From: Pinus tabuliformis | Lineage: Eukaryota > Streptophyta > Pinopsida > Pinales > Pinaceae | Assembly: GCA_031772625.1 (NCBI GenBank) | Contig: CM062815.1 | Coordinates: 607,275,980-607,339,979 of the forward strand | Length of the DNA stretch: 64,000 bases | Direction: 5' to 3' | Shown: positions 1 through 11,390 of the stretch, piece after piece | How positions within the stretch are numbered: the first letter of the stretch is position 1 | Layout: the number at the start of each line of letters is the position of its first letter | The notes under the pieces: model-generated | The model's input: the letters and a program-made list of their open reading frames with translations, nothing else | Told to the model about the DNA's origin: nothing | The model's database searches: none | Translations under genes and position numbers: made by a program

Positions 1-678
1 TTGGTTAAGGAAAGAGATGCGGTATGCCAACAACAACAACAACTAGGAAAAGTCATTGCAGATACTTCTAGCACATTTTCGGACATGAAGTTCCGCAAAG
101 AGGAGCCACCAATAGAGAAGGTCGCAAAGATTTCCTTTGCGATAAGGGACTCAAAGAAGAAAATCGCAGAGTTGAAGTTTGAATATGAAGTAAATATCAT
201 TGAGTTGTAAGTGAGGCTGCAGCCAACCATGTCACTAGACGTTCACGGGCAGAGGGAGGTGGATCTGAAATATGCACTCAAAGGCATCTTCAAAACAATG
301 GTGAAATTTGGCAAGTTACTTGATGAAACCATGCAGATTTGGACCTCATTATAAGAGGATAAAAACATTCATAAGATCGAAGAGGAGCTCCAGACAAAGA
401 AAAATTAGTTGGATAAAACCAAGGCAACTGTGAAGACTCTACCGGTTTCGCAGAGGCTTGTTAAGATCACTGAAGGATAGATTCTCTAGAAGCAGATTGA
501 TGACCTTCGTAGGAAAGAGCAAATTATAACAGATAAGACTTAGTGGTCAAAGGATGAGGCCCTCCAGCTCTCCAAGGCAGTGGATGACAAGCTCAAGGAG
601 CTCCGACAGAGGGAGAAAGAGGTATTACATAAGATCATCGCGCCAACAACAAAGGCACCATTGGAAGAAGTGCATTGA
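1..678 (+). pseudogene. Decayed helical (coiled-coil-like) ORF, related to 30413-31558
   Basis: One frame runs from the window edge to a TGA at 676-678 with six internal stops (two TAA, four TAG) and no frameshift. The product is Lys/Glu/Gln-rich, with long helical stretches and no catalytic motif. Around 322-361 it reads TSL-stop-EDKN, followed by a Glu/Lys-rich helix and a LVKITEG segment. The ORF at 30413-31558 has SLQEDPN, then a similar helix and LAKLREAK, so the two look like diverged members of one family; the stop here sits where the other has Gln. That relative ends just before an LTR, so this is probably the 3' end of a retroelement accessory ORF. The true start lies outside the window. 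No named family is recognised. The homology rests on reading by eye. Confidence 0.5.
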
Positions 679-1139
679 GAGGAGAAATAGATAGCAGAGA
701 TACTTCATCCCTACTGTTACATGTCAATTTGTTGCCATGACACTTGATCAATTTATGGATATTTTCACCATCCATGAACATGTTTGAACCAACTCCCTCA
801 GAAGTCAAACAACCCAAAATATGTTGAAGTACATGAGAAATTTGTGTCAAATAGTTGTCACACATTGTTAAGTTTCACCTACACCGTTTTCTCTAGAGTT
901 TCCCATGCATGTGCTGAAATTGACTCCGAGAACAACGTAGAGTTGCGCTCTGTCTGCCACTATAAACCATCCTAGGTGAATTATAGAAAGTAAAAATAAA
1001 AAGTACATTCTAGAAACACAGTTGGTTGAATATTTCCCAATTGAAAGCTTCCAGGTGATGACTATTCAAACTATAACCCTCAGACTATTCATCTCCATCC
1101 CTTTTCTCATGGTAACGTAATACATCAATAAAGGAGTCT
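679..1139. other. Flanking DNA without a gene
   Basis: No coherent ORF or known domain is seen. It precedes the chromovirus and, given the ORF before it, may be the start of an old LTR. A TATAAA-like string lies near 960. No LTR edge could be fixed. Confidence 0.4.
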
Positions 1140-1144
1140 CATCC

Positions 1145-1477
1145 TGTTATGAAACCAACTCACAAAAAGATAGAAAAGAGAGATCAACGACTTAGAATTC
1201 AGCCTCTTTGAGGGGGAAACCTCCTTTACATTACACAAATGAACAATTCTTCAATGATTCAAATGACAAAACCTCCTTTCTATATATAGGAGTCTAAGGA
1301 GTCACAATATAACGCAACCGACCTAAAAATAATAATATAAAGCCACAAAAATAACAATAGAGGGATTCTATGGGGCACAGTAATAACAATATGGGGACAA
1401 TAGGGGCACAACAATATTAATAAGGGATACAACTACAATAGTAATGGGGTAATCACTAGTATTATAGGGACCCAACA
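1145..1477 (-). repeat. 3' LTR of the chromovirus
   Basis: 333 bp, starting TGTTATGAAAC and ending ACCCAACA on the plus strand. It pairs with 6734-7066 at identical length. The last ~150 bp of the two copies look identical; differences cluster in the first half. Confidence 0.95.
1281..1288 (-). promoter_or_regulatory. TATA box in chromovirus 3' LTR
   Basis: TATATATA reads equally on both strands. The matching site in the 5' LTR (about 6870-6877) is changed to TAGATATA, so the copy that would drive the element is the damaged one. Confidence 0.5.
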
Positions 1478-1491
1478 TGCCCCTCTCCTTC
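1478..1491 (-). other. Polypurine tract of the chromovirus
   Basis: On the minus strand the bases just before the 3' LTR read GAAGGAGAGGGGCA and then TGTTGGG, the usual plus-strand priming site next to a 3' LTR. Confidence 0.8.
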
Positions 1492-1506
1492 AAAAAAGTG
1501 TTGTCC

Positions 1507-4500
1507 TCAATGCTTGAGTAGTTCTGGATGCTTCTGTATAAAATTCTCATCCTCCCATGTGGAATCTTCAGCGGATAAGTTCTTCCACTTGATAAGATAC
1601 TCCGAAATTGATCGATTTCGTAGCTGTCGAGTTCTTGTTTCTGTGACTGCTTTTGGTTCCAATATAATTTTTCCTTCCTCGTCAAGTTCTGGCAATATTG
1701 TTTGAACTGGGAGCTTGTCGCCTATAACCTTCTTTAAACATGAAACATGGAAAACTGGGTGCAATCGAGAAGCTGCAGGAAGCTCCAATTTGTATGCCAT
1801 AGTACCAATCTTTTGCAACACCTTGTACGGACCATAATACTTTGGTGATAATTTATTATCCTTCTTAGCTTGCTTGAGGGACATTTGCTTATATGGTTGT
1901 AGCCGTAGGAATACCCAATCACCTACATCAAAACTTCTTTCGCTGCGATGTTGATCTGCCTGTTGTTTCATTCTATTCTGTGCCAACACGAGGTTATCCT
2001 TTAAGAGTTGGAGGACTTGTTGTTGATGTTCGATGTGATGTTCCACTGCTTGAACCTTAGAATTTTCTCTTAAATATGATGTGATGGATGGTGGCTGATA
2101 TCCATAAAGTGCCATAAATGGGGTCATTTTTGTTGTTGTATGGAAGGAAGTGTTATACCACCATTCAGCCAGAGGCAACCATTTGACCCATTGTGTCTGT
2201 TTATCAGATACAAAGCAACGAAGATATCCTTCCAAACATTTGTTTACTATCTCAGTTTGCCCATCAGATTGAGGATGATAAGATGAGCTATGAGCTAACT
2301 GAGTACCAAGACAAGAAAATAATTCTGTCCAAAAATTTCCAGTGAAAATGGGATCTCTGTCACTTACAATAATCTTTGGGTTTCCATGTAGCTTTTGAAT
2401 TGTTTCCATAAATGCAGTAGAAACTGTACTGGCTTTAAATGGATGTGATAATGCACAAAAGTGTGCATACTTGGTAAGTCTGTCAACTACCACCATGATG
2501 ACACTCTTTCCCTCAGACTTGGGTAAACCTGTGATAAAATCCATTGAAACCTCCTCCCAACGTTGGCTTGGAATGGATAAAGGTTGTAATAGACCCGGTG
2601 TCTTAATTGTTTCAACTTTATTTTGTTGGCAAACCAAACATTCCGCCACAAACTTTTGAATATCTGATTTAAGGCCATCCCAAAAAAATTCCTTCTTAAC
2701 CCTGTGGTAAGTTTTTAAAAATCCTGAGTGCCCTCCTAAGGGAGAAGTGTGCAATTCCATAAGAATCTTTTGTTTTAGCTGGGAATTCTTACAGAGGTAT
2801 AAGCGATCTTTGTACCATAACGAATCATTTTGCCAGCTAAATGTATCAGAAGTACTGGAATCTTGTTGTAACTTTCGAATAAGTGCCCACACTTCTTCAT
2901 CATTCTTCCATTCCTCCCTTGCTTCGTTTATCCAATCTGGTTGGATAATAGAAATGGCGCACAACAATGCTTCCACATCCTCATCCTTTCTTGAGAGTGC
3001 ATCTGCCACCACATTTTGCTTTCCTTTTTTGTAGATGATTTCAAAGTCATAACCCAACATCTTTGTGACCCACTTTTGTTGCTCTTCAGAGGATAATCTT
3101 TGTTCTAAAAAGTATTTAAGGCTATCATGATCCGTTTTTACCTTGAAGTGTCTTCCCATTAGGTAGGGTCGCCATTTCTTAAGTGCATGGAGTATTGCCA
3201 ACATTTCCTTCTCATAAATAGCTTTGTGTAAAAACTTTCCCTTGATTGGACGACTTTCAAAAGCAATGGGTCTTTCATCTTGCATTAAAACAGCACCAAT
3301 TCCATTTCCTGAAGCATCACATTCCACAATAAAGGTTTTTGTGAAGTCTGGTGTAGCTAAGACCGGTGCTTGGCACATTGCCTCTTTAAGATGTTCGAAG
3401 GCCTTTGTTGCTTCTGGAGTCCATGAAAATGCATCTTTCTTCAATAATGTTGTTAGAGGTGCTGCTATTCTCCCATAATTCTTAACAAACTTGCGATAAT
3501 ACCCTGTCAACCCGAGAAATCCTCGCAGATGCTTTATGGATGTGGGGATTTTCCATTCCTTAATGGCTTTAATTTTGCTAGGGTCTACCTTAACTCCTTC
3601 ATGAGATACAATATGACCCAGATATTCCACCTCTTGTACTCCAAAGAAACATTTGGATCTTTTTGCATATAATTGTTTCTCCTCCAATAGTTGTAGCACC
3701 CTGTCAACATGTTCAACATGATCCTTCCAAGACTTGCTGTAGATTAGTATATCATCAAAAAATACTAACACAAATTTTCTAAGGAATGGTTTGAAAATGG
3801 AATTCATCAAACCTTGAAATGTTGAAGGTGCATTGGTAAGGCCAAAAGGCATGACCAAAAATTCATAATGACCCTCATGAGTTCTAAATGCTGTTTTCGG
3901 AATGTCTTCAGTCTTCATTCTGATTTGATGATATCCTGAATGAAGATCCAACTTGGTGAAGTAAATTGATCCATGCAATTCATCCAGTAATTCATCAATG
4001 ACAGGAATGGGAAACTTATCTTTAATAGTGAGCTTGTTGAGCTCCCTATAATCTGGACACATGCACCATGATCCATCCTTCTTGTGCACCAATACTACTG
4101 GAGCAGAGAAAGAACTTTGACTCGGTTGAATTATACCAGCCTCTAGCATTTCTGCAACCATACGTTCAATTTCACTCTTTTGGGCATAGGGATATCTGTA
4201 CGGCCTGATGTTTGGAGGAACACTTCCTGGAATCAGATGAATAGCATGATCATGATCACAAATAGGTGGGAGACCTTTGGGAGTCTCAAATACCTTGGAA
4301 TGATTGTCCAAGACTTTTTGGAGATCTGGAGAAATAGATGATTCCAATGTGGAAACATCTAGCGAACATAATTGTGCAATTACACCTCTTTGTTCCTTTT
4401 TTAGAAGCTTTGTCATACCGTTAGAGCTGATTATCTTTCCTAGTTTCCCTGCAATACCCCTTAATTCAACTTCCTTTCCTTCCATAGAAAATTTCATGAA

Positions 4501-4683
4501 AAGTTCTTGAAAATTAAAAGCTATTGTACCCAAGGATTGTAGCCATTGGACTCCTAGTACAACATCAACACCTCCCATTGGAATGGAAAGCATTGGGCTA
4601 GTCAATACATATTCTCCCATGGATAGCTTGATATTATGGCACTTTCCAGAGCAATTTATTGTTCCTCCATTTGCAACCATCAC
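1507..4683 (-). CDS. pol: Chromovirus pol: RT, RNase H, integrase, chromodomain
   Basis: A 1,058-residue open frame makes the enzymes that copy element RNA into DNA and insert it. Residues 1-75 are the end of the protease domain. RT covers about 155-330, with the FFDD active site at 308-311 and the [13 protein letters not shown] block near 278-290. RNase H covers about 450-565 (VECDASG, TDHDSL, ADALSR). Integrase follows with a zinc finger (GGH near 650, CLVC at 682-685) and catalytic residues D715, D775 (VSDRDPIF) and E811 (HPQSDGQTE), then a GPY-type segment. The last ~50 residues form a chromodomain ([14 protein letters not shown]), which in this family directs insertion toward particular chromatin. 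No internal stop is present. The frame begins inside protease because of a break against the overlapping gag ORF, so the listed Met is only the first one after the break. Confidence 0.95.
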   Translation of the reverse strand: MMVANGGTINCSGKCHNIKLSMGEYVLTSPMLSIPMGGVDVVLGVQWLQSLGTIAFNFQELFMKFSMEGKEVELRGIAGKLGKIISSNGMTKLLKKEQRGVIAQLCSLDVSTLESSISPDLQKVLDNHSKVFETPKGLPPICDHDHAIHLIPGSVPPNIRPYRYPYAQKSEIERMVAEMLEAGIIQPSQSSFSAPVVLVHKKDGSWCMCPDYRELNKLTIKDKFPIPVIDELLDELHGSIYFTKLDLHSGYHQIRMKTEDIPKTAFRTHEGHYEFLVMPFGLTNAPSTFQGLMNSIFKPFLRKFVLVFFDDILIYSKSWKDHVEHVDRVLQLLEEKQLYAKRSKCFFGVQEVEYLGHIVSHEGVKVDPSKIKAIKEWKIPTSIKHLRGFLGLTGYYRKFVKNYGRIAAPLTTLLKKDAFSWTPEATKAFEHLKEAMCQAPVLATPDFTKTFIVECDASGNGIGAVLMQDERPIAFESRPIKGKFLHKAIYEKEMLAILHALKKWRPYLMGRHFKVKTDHDSLKYFLEQRLSSEEQQKWVTKMLGYDFEIIYKKGKQNVVADALSRKDEDVEALLCAISIIQPDWINEAREEWKNDEEVWALIRKLQQDSSTSDTFSWQNDSLWYKDRLYLCKNSQLKQKILMELHTSPLGGHSGFLKTYHRVKKEFFWDGLKSDIQKFVAECLVCQQNKVETIKTPGLLQPLSIPSQRWEEVSMDFITGLPKSEGKSVIMVVVDRLTKYAHFCALSHPFKASTVSTAFMETIQKLHGNPKIIVSDRDPIFTGNFWTELFSCLGTQLAHSSSYHPQSDGQTEIVNKCLEGYLRCFVSDKQTQWVKWLPLAEWWYNTSFHTTTKMTPFMALYGYQPPSITSYLRENSKVQAVEHHIEHQQQVLQLLKDNLVLAQNRMKQQADQHRSERSFDVGDWVFLRLQPYKQMSLKQAKKDNKLSPKYYGPYKVLQKIGTMAYKLELPAASRLHPVFHVSCLKKVIGDKLPVQTILPELDEEGKIILEPKAVTETRTRQLRNRSISEYLIKWKNLSAEDSTWEDENFIQKHPELLKH

Positions 4684-6088
4684 TTGACACTCTGGTGCTG
4701 GATAAGAAGCAATTCAATTCTTTTGCTACCTTACAATGAATAAAATTGTGGGTACTTCCTGAATCAATCAACACTATTACCTTTTTCTTCTTGATTTGTC
4801 CTTCTATCTTGATGGTTTGAGGAGTGGTAATTCCTACCAATGCATTACAAGATATGGTCAGATTCATTTCTTCTTTATCTAGGCTTTTTTCCTGGAGTAT
4901 ATCCTCTTCTTTTGACCTTTCTTGCTCCTTTTCTTCTTCCTCTTCACAATCTATGTAGAATAATTTCTTCTCAGCACACTTATGACCTTTAGTGTATTTG
5001 CTATCACAACTGTAACAAAGCCCTTTTGCTCTTTTTTCTTCCAATTGTTGTGGTGTCAACCTTATAGGTTGTGGAAGACTAGGGGCAACAACACTTCCAT
5101 CTTTATAGTTGTGATTGGTATGCTTCCTGGTTGCCATAATTTTGCTTTCCATTTTTCTTGCTAACCTGAATGCCTTCTCTAATGAATCAGGTTCCCAAAG
5201 GCGAACATCATGTTGGATATTATCCTTTAAAGTCCCTATGAACACATCAATCCTATGCTCCTCTGGAATATTTTTTACCCTTATGTTCAATTTTTGGAAC
5301 TCCTCAATGTGCTCCATTATTGAACCCTTTTGTTTGAGACTTATCAATTGGCTAAAAAAAGTGTTGCTTTTTGTATCCTCATAATGTGCTGTCAATTCTT
5401 TTGTAAAAATTGCCCAAGTGATAATTTGTTTACGAGAGCAAAGCCATTGATACCATACAAACTGATTTGGTTCCAAATATAAAGTTGCAATACGTACCTT
5501 TTGTGTGTTTTGCACATTATTGAGATCGAAAAATTGCTCCATCTGTAATATCCATGTTACGGGATCCTTGCCATCAAACTTCCTCATATCGATTTTTGGA
5601 ATATGGTGGGTCTTCGATCCAACATTAGAGTCTATGGAATCATGATTAACATTTCTTTTGTTCTCATCATGAGTTTCCTTTACTACCCTTTCACCATTAG
5701 TGACCATTTCTTGTAGCAACTTATTCATATTTATCTTCAATTCTTCCATCTTATCATCCATGCCATCAATTTTAGCGTCCATGCCATTCATCTTAGCGTC
5801 CATACCATTCATCTTAGCTTTTATGCCATCCATCTTAGCTTCTACACCTTTCTTTAAACAATCCATCCTAGCTTCTACACCTTTCTTTAAACCATCCATC
5901 TTAGCTTCTACATCCTTCCTTAAACCATCCATCTTAGATTCTGTTTCTTTTTGTGCAAGTGACACTTGTTGCACTTGGTCTCGTAATTTTGATATATCAT
6001 GTTGCATTTCTTCCTCTTCTTCATGAGTCATGCTAGAGCTTTTAGGTTGCCTACTAGGTGTTTGCATTTTCTTTCCTTGGGGCATCAA
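4634..6088 (-). CDS. gag: Chromovirus gag and N-terminal part of protease
   Basis: This 484-residue ORF encodes the structural protein that packages element RNA. Residues ~30-125 form a charged coiled coil built from short repeats of the [11 protein letters not shown] type. A retrotransposon gag domain follows (about 165-330: [17 protein letters not shown], then DVFIGTL). Next is a cysteine knuckle of the [14 protein letters not shown] kind, a Glu-rich linker, and the protease start with [11 protein letters not shown]. After about residue 455 the frame leaves protease and ends out of frame, while pol carries on in the frame displaced by one base over a 50-bp overlap. Related plant elements usually have one uninterrupted gag-pol frame. 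A 2-base loss (or equivalent) near 4690 is therefore likelier than programmed frameshifting. Confidence 0.9.
   Translation of the reverse strand: MMPQGKKMQTPSRQPKSSSMTHEEEEEMQHDISKLRDQVQQVSLAQKETESKMDGLRKDVEAKMDGLKKGVEARMDCLKKGVEAKMDGIKAKMNGMDAKMNGMDAKIDGMDDKMEELKINMNKLLQEMVTNGERVVKETHDENKRNVNHDSIDSNVGSKTHHIPKIDMRKFDGKDPVTWILQMEQFFDLNNVQNTQKVRIATLYLEPNQFVWYQWLCSRKQIITWAIFTKELTAHYEDTKSNTFFSQLISLKQKGSIMEHIEEFQKLNIRVKNIPEEHRIDVFIGTLKDNIQHDVRLWEPDSLEKAFRLARKMESKIMATRKHTNHNYKDGSVVAPSLPQPIRLTPQQLEEKRAKGLCYSCDSKYTKGHKCAEKKLFYIDCEEEEEKEQERSKEEDILQEKSLDKEEMNLTISCNALVGITTPQTIKIEGQIKKKKVIVLIDSGSTHNFIHCKVAKELNCFLSSTRVSSDGCKWRNNKLLWKVP
5755..5960 (-). repeat. Tandem repeats encoding the gag coiled coil
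   Basis: Several 33-bp units (CCATCTTAGCTTCTACACC type) are followed by 21-bp units (GCGTCCATGCCATTCATC type). Period lengths are multiples of three, so changes in copy number keep the frame. They encode 11- and 7-residue helical repeats. Confidence 0.8.
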
Positions 6089-6719
6089 TTACCAATTCAA
6101 ACTATTTTTTCAAACCAAGCTTATGCAAAAATTTAAAAAAAACTACACACCTTTTTTCACTTTGTAGAAGCTTGATATTGAATCTAATGTATCTCTGCAA
6201 TTTTATATCATCCAGTTCTAAAATTGTGACCTGTAGTAGCCCTCTGTGTCCTCTTTCCAATTCCACCAGTCTGATCCAAATTGGATTCTCCAAGGAAGAG
6301 TTATGCACAATCTCCCAAGATGATCTGATTATAGACTAGTTCAATAGAGCGAACTTGTACGACGTGCCACGAGTCACTGTTTTGACCTTTGGCTCTAAAA
6401 AATATATACAAGAGACTACAGTCCATCCTCTTTCTATACCTTCTTATGAAATTTCAATACAATGCTCAGAGAGAATGTTATGACAATTTTCCCCAGGTCA
6501 CCTGTTTGGAATGTAATTAAGGAGTTTGCAAAAATACCAACTTCCTCAGATCATATTTCCACAAATATAGTGCAAAAGAATATGAAATTTAGATCCGAGA
6601 TTCAGCATAATTGCTTCTCAAATGGGTTTTTTTTTTAGCTTCTGAAACGTCACATAAAGAACGTTATAGCGAAAATGCCACGATGACCTGTTTGGAGCAG
6701 CAAAACCCTAGAATCCAAA
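6089..6719 (-). other. Chromovirus 5' untranslated leader
   Basis: About 630 bp lie between the primer site and the gag start at 6088. No ORF with recognisable homology is seen; small ORFs here look accidental. Confidence 0.6.
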
Positions 6720-6731
6720 GCTCTGATACCA
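6720..6731 (-). other. Primer binding site of the chromovirus
   Basis: The minus strand reads TGGTATCAGAGC, the usual plant complement to the 3' end of initiator Met-tRNA, two bases inside the 5' LTR. Confidence 0.9.
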
Positions 6732-6733
6732 AA

Positions 6734-7066
6734 TGTTATGAAACTAGCTCACAAAAAGATAGAAAAGAGAGATCAATGACTTAGAATTCAGCCTCTTCAA
6801 GGGGACAACCTTCTTTACATTACACAAATGAAAAATTCTTTGATGATTCAAATGACAAAACCTCCTTTCTAGATATAGGAGTCTAAGGAGTCACAATATA
6901 ACGCAGCCGACCTAACAATAATAATATAAAGCCACAAAAATAACAATAGAGGGATTCTATGGGGCACAGTAATAACAATATGGGGACAATAGGGGCACAA
7001 CAATATTAATAAGGGATACAACTACAATAGTAATGGGGTAATCACTAGTATTATAGGGACCCAACA
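6734..7066 (-). repeat. 5' LTR of the chromovirus
   Basis: 333-bp partner of 1145-1477, followed directly by the CATCC duplication at 7067-7071. Confidence 0.95.
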
Positions 7067-7071
7067 CATCC

Positions 7072-7680
7072 TCCTCTTACGGATCTAAAACTTCCTCCTC
7101 TTACCCTATAAAATGATTAGAGGGTAGAGGAATTGAGGAGGTCATAATTGAGAGAAAATAAACTTATGTTGTTGGTTTGAGATTGGAAAGCTTGTCATAT
7201 AGGTAGGAGATTGAAGGCATTTGGGAGGGACCTCACGGCATCAAGGCGAAGGTTGTAAGGCTCCTCTTATTTTTTGATTAATACAAATGAACACTTTGTC
7301 CCATTTATTTTGTCTTATGTGGATGATGAGTGGTTTACACTTGTTTACAATGTTTATTAAGGAAAATTCAATCCCTAATTTCCTTTATCATTAGGCTAAG
7401 TTGTTTGGATTATTATATCACATGTGATTTCCATCCATTTATGGTCTATGTTTGCGGGTCTTATTAAGCATTGAAGAACTGCATCAAGTCACAACAAGGG
7501 ATCTTCATCAGACATTTCATGAAATAGGTAAGAGGCTCATCCGTTAGCTATAATGCTTATAAATTGAACAAGTTCAACTTAGGGAAAGAGTAAGTTCAAT
7601 TGTCATGATTTTTTCTAGTTTCCATTTAGGATCTAGGGAGATTGCTCTTGTCCACAAGAGGGATTGTCCAGAGTAACTAA
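7072..7680. other. Flanking DNA between chromovirus and element T
   Basis: It continues the sequence interrupted at 1144. No gene is recognised. It may be part of an old LTR (there is an AATACAAATGA string near 7280), but no edges are visible. Confidence 0.35.
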
Positions 7681-9423
7681 TGCAGGGTTACCCCTGCACA
7701 TACCCACATTATGCCTACAGAGGCATAAATAATTTGTCCTAGGAATTTAACTCTCTCCGGAGTCAAATATATAAACCTAAATGGTTAAGGCCTCCCTTTG
7801 CTTATAGTTCCTTTGAATCGGAACTCAATCACCCCACTTTAAACCCTCTATCGGGACTTTTCCTCAATACAACCCTTTTCCTTTCTATCGGGATTCATTT
7901 ACTCTTCATAACCTATATATAACATTATAAACCCTTTGAACATACATATGCAACCTTCCCTTTTCCAACCCTTGGCTAACATATGTATTTAATCCACAAA
8001 TCCTTCATTCGACGCTAATTCTTTATAAAACCCTTTAAATAAGGAAAACACTCCCACACATTACCTTTTCCGCCCTTTCGTATGGCTTCTGCATGGATTT
8101 CAAGGTTTGACCTCATCGTAATCGCAGTCGGGATTTTCGCAGTCAGCTCACACATGAACCCTTCACATCCCCGATATGCAAATACATAACATTCCGGAAC
8201 TCAAATCATAATAAACTGCCCCTATAATGTTATCGGGTCTGATTATCACATATCGCATTCCTCTCCAGTCTTGATCATTCTAAACTCCGATCGCAGATAG
8301 TTCCAACCACCGACCACCGATAATCGCTATCGGTGATATCACAAAACCACTAACATCATCGCTAACCCTTGCACCTTCGACTTCCAATTGAGATTTAAAT
8401 CATGACCGTTGATCTGGCCACGATCCAATGGTCCACGATTAATCACTACTCACTCACCACAAATCTCCAAGCTTGGTTGCAACTTAATCTCAATCGTTTA
8501 TCTTCCTGATCCGACGGTTGCTGAGCATTATGACTCCATTACTCCGTCTACCTGTTTACTTTGATTTTACACCATTTTCCCAGGTTTATATAACTTCTGG
8601 TTTTATTCAAAAGACTCTGCCTTATGCCTTTACTATTTGGTTGCACTCCGTTTTGGCTTAACCTCTCATGCCCCTTTGACCTATGTCATTCTAGAGTGTT
8701 TACAGATCCTTCAATGAACTCAAGAATCTATTACGAATCTCGGATTCATTCCTCTCCTCTGTGTCTCGCTTCGACTCTGCCTCTTGCATATATTTACTTT
8801 ATGCAATCTCTGATAACACCTAATTCATCATTTAACAACCAAATACACATTTATACAGACTCCAATCAATCTCTGTATGTATAAATACAAATAAATAATT
8901 ATAGAATGAAATTTTTGTCTCTCTGGCCTGATTCTTCTTTACAGTGGCCTTTGATTTACAAATCTACTTGTAGGCTTCCAACACTCCAATCTACTATCTA
9001 TTTTGTTCTTAAACCTCTCTAACCTCTATTCACACCTTTTTGGCTTATATTTATACAAAGGGATTCTAAACCAATTTCTGGTTTAGATCCATAAACTCCT
9101 CAACCTCATTCCTAAAATCTCCTTCTCATCCCTAAGGATTCTCTAAAATCCACAAAATCATGAACTGACTCCTAATCTAGGATTTAAAATCAATTCTCAA
9201 TCCTCTCATCACTCAACTATCCTAAATCTCTCATGTTCTCCTTCATTTGAGAACATTTACAATAAAGCCTCACAATATTCAATTAATTCCTACTCTAATT
9301 AAAATCACTGAAAACATTAAATAATTACATAAATCCAATACTTAGGAAACCAACTTCCTTGAATCACAAGACCCCCTATTTCTACTAGAATACAATGATA
9401 ATATTGAGCTAGATGCTCCTACA
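7681..9423 (+). repeat. 5' LTR of element T
   Basis: 1,743 bp with ends TGCAGGG...GCTCCTACA, i.e. TG...CA with a short imperfect inverted repeat. The right edge is fixed by the primer site that follows. No second copy is in the window, so the left edge depends on the terminal motif alone. A TATAAATA string lies near 8879. The small ORF at 8624-8884 inside it has no recognisable content. Confidence 0.7.
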
Positions 9424-9434
9424 TCAGTAACAAA

Positions 9435-9453
9435 TTGGCAACTCTGTTGGGGA
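9435..9453 (+). other. Primer binding site of element T
   Basis: TTGGCAACTCTGTTGGGGA resembles the TTGGCGCCGTTGCCGGGGA class seen in Athila/Tat elements and follows the LTR by about 11 bases. The tRNA used was not determined. Confidence 0.65.
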
Positions 9454-11390
9454 ACGCCTAGGTTCTTGTCTTTTTCCTTAGCCTGACTTTATGATTTCTT
9501 CGATTTATCCAGACCTGAGTATTCATAAATTAATGGCCTTTTAGATTTGAGTGGTTGATTCTTCAAAAGTTTTATTTTTTATTAGGTTTTTCTCTCTGCA
9601 CTGTTTCTGTTTGTTAACAAAGTGCAGTTCTACGCCCTTTTTGCCTCAGCAATAGAGCGCATGCGATCTATTTTCTATTGAATACCCGTGCATGCCTTGG
9701 AAATTTTTGAAAAAATTGTTTTTGCTTCAACCCAGACCTGAATTTGTTTTTCTGAAAGTGTCATTATCTTTGTTTGGACTGTGTTGTGTCTCTTCTGAAC
9801 TCAGTTGATTGTTTTGTTGATGATTTTTGAGAATTAGGTCTTTTTGAAAAAATTCCTTAGGGTTTTGCCTGGTTGATTTGCTGATTGATCAAAACAAGAT
9901 AGAGTGTCCTTCTGATTATGATATTCTTATTTTGTTCTGTCAAATACACTGGTTAAGCCTTAATTGTTGCTTATTTGTGGTCAAAATCATTTTGAATTGC
10001 AAATTAGGGTTCTTAAGACCTTGTGCTTTTGTGAAAGAATTGTACTTATTTTTGCTTGATAAAAGAAATTGTTGCTTTCATCTTGGAAAATTTTTCGTGA
10101 TTGCACTGTTATTATCATTAGATCAAAGCATTCATAGGAGAATATGTCTTTTCTCCAACTCTCTTGATTGATTTTTGTGTGCTTGAAAGTTTTGAGTGAT
10201 TAGAGAAAAATAGTATTTTGGCTTATTTGATGATTAGGGAAATCTGGAAATTAGTTTGTTGACTGCATTTTCATTACAAAATAGTGAAATTGGTTGCTTT
10301 AGAAAATTGGAAAATTTGTGAGTTTTTTCATTTCATTTCTCGAAAAAAATCAAAGAAACTCTTTCTTTTCTCTAAATAGAATTTCATCGAATTTGAAAGT
10401 TGCTATTGCATTTTAGAGTGCATTAAGATTTTGAGTCATGTCATAACATCATAAGTTTCACCTTCATCACCTATTGAGTAAACAATAGCTTAATAATACA
10501 TCGTTCATTAAAATTCACCTAGATTTTTATATTTGTTAGGGCTCTTGTCACCTACATTAGCTTAAGTGTAGGGCTTTGGAATAGGGAAGGAAGTAAACTT
10601 TCAAATCTACAAATGAAAAATGGAATCTTGAGTTAGGGAGAGAAAATCCAATTATTTTTGTTTTTCTTTGGGAACCTCTTCTTATACATGAGTTAAGCAC
10701 AAGGTCGTGTCAAATCTGGTGAAGTGATCATACCCAATCCATTGGCCTAGATAGAGTGATTTGCAGGTATTACAATGTTGCCAAAAGGTACTTGGGGTCA
10801 CTTGAAAGTAAACCTCCAATTGATCATGTGGAGGTGCCTTCAAGGGGATTGAGCTTGTTACTCTTCCCTTCTGTGTACATCCAATCTATGGCTGTCCCCC
10901 CAGGTAAAATTGTTGTATTTGGTAAACTTTGTGACTATAATCCAAGGGCTCTACCTAAGGTGACGATAGTGGGAAGGTCCTTCTTTACCTAGAACAGAAG
11001 TTGGCTAGACTCACTTGGAATTTTGGGTGGGTAATCACTACGCGAGATGGTTTATAGTAGAGTTACTTGCACCCAACTATTTCATTAAGCAGGTTGTTAG
11101 GGTAACTAGTTCCAAATACTCATTTCTATAAAAAAATTAACCTTGATCTATGCGATGTTACATTTCATCACCAACTAGTAATTATTGACCGTTGTGAAGA
11201 GTAATTTTGTATGGTTTGAACTCCTACATTTTTAGCGCATGCTACTTTCTTTGTTGTTTTTTCACTTTTTAGAGACTTTAGGTGTAATTTAGATATTGTG
11301 TAAATTGATTAATTGAAAACTTTTAATTCTGGCGGAACTACTAAGATGATCACGTAGGATACTCGAGGATCCCCATGAGTATACACTAAG
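9454..11390 (+). other. Element T leader
   Basis: About 1.9 kb of AT-rich sequence without a recognisable domain. A 78-codon ORF at 10756-10992 stands out for its composition (PPIDHVEVPSRGLSLLLFP) but has no known match; it could be a relic of an upstream ORF, as some Tat-lineage elements carry. Confidence 0.5.

Larger units (their letters stand above)
1145..7066 (-). mobile_element. Complete Ty3/gypsy chromovirus, minus strand
   Basis: This 5,922-bp element is flanked by perfect CATCC duplications (1140-1144 and 7067-7071). It has two 333-bp LTRs with TG...CA ends, a tRNA-iMet-type primer site beside the right LTR, a purine tract beside the left LTR, a gag-protease ORF and a pol ORF in the order protease-RT-RNase H-integrase-chromodomain. 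That order and the C-terminal chromodomain define a chromovirus. A Reina- or Galadriel-like clade is possible from the gag knuckle style, but this is not certain. About 14 mismatches by eye between the LTRs (roughly 4%) make it fairly young. The known defect is a frame break inside protease. It sits in older repeat DNA whose two sides rejoin at CATCC. Confidence 0.95.

Noticed and set aside
4304..6339. Plus-strand ORFs across the chromovirus
   Set aside because: Shadows of the minus-strand gag and pol frames, which carry all recognisable domains.
6720..6731. Initiator Met-tRNA-like strings as tRNA genes
   Set aside because: Only 11-12 bases match and all lie beside LTRs; no cloverleaf or promoter boxes. 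They are primer binding sites.
8624..8884. 86-codon ORF inside the element T LTR
   Set aside because: No known motif, no counterpart in another LTR copy; explained as chance in LTR DNA.
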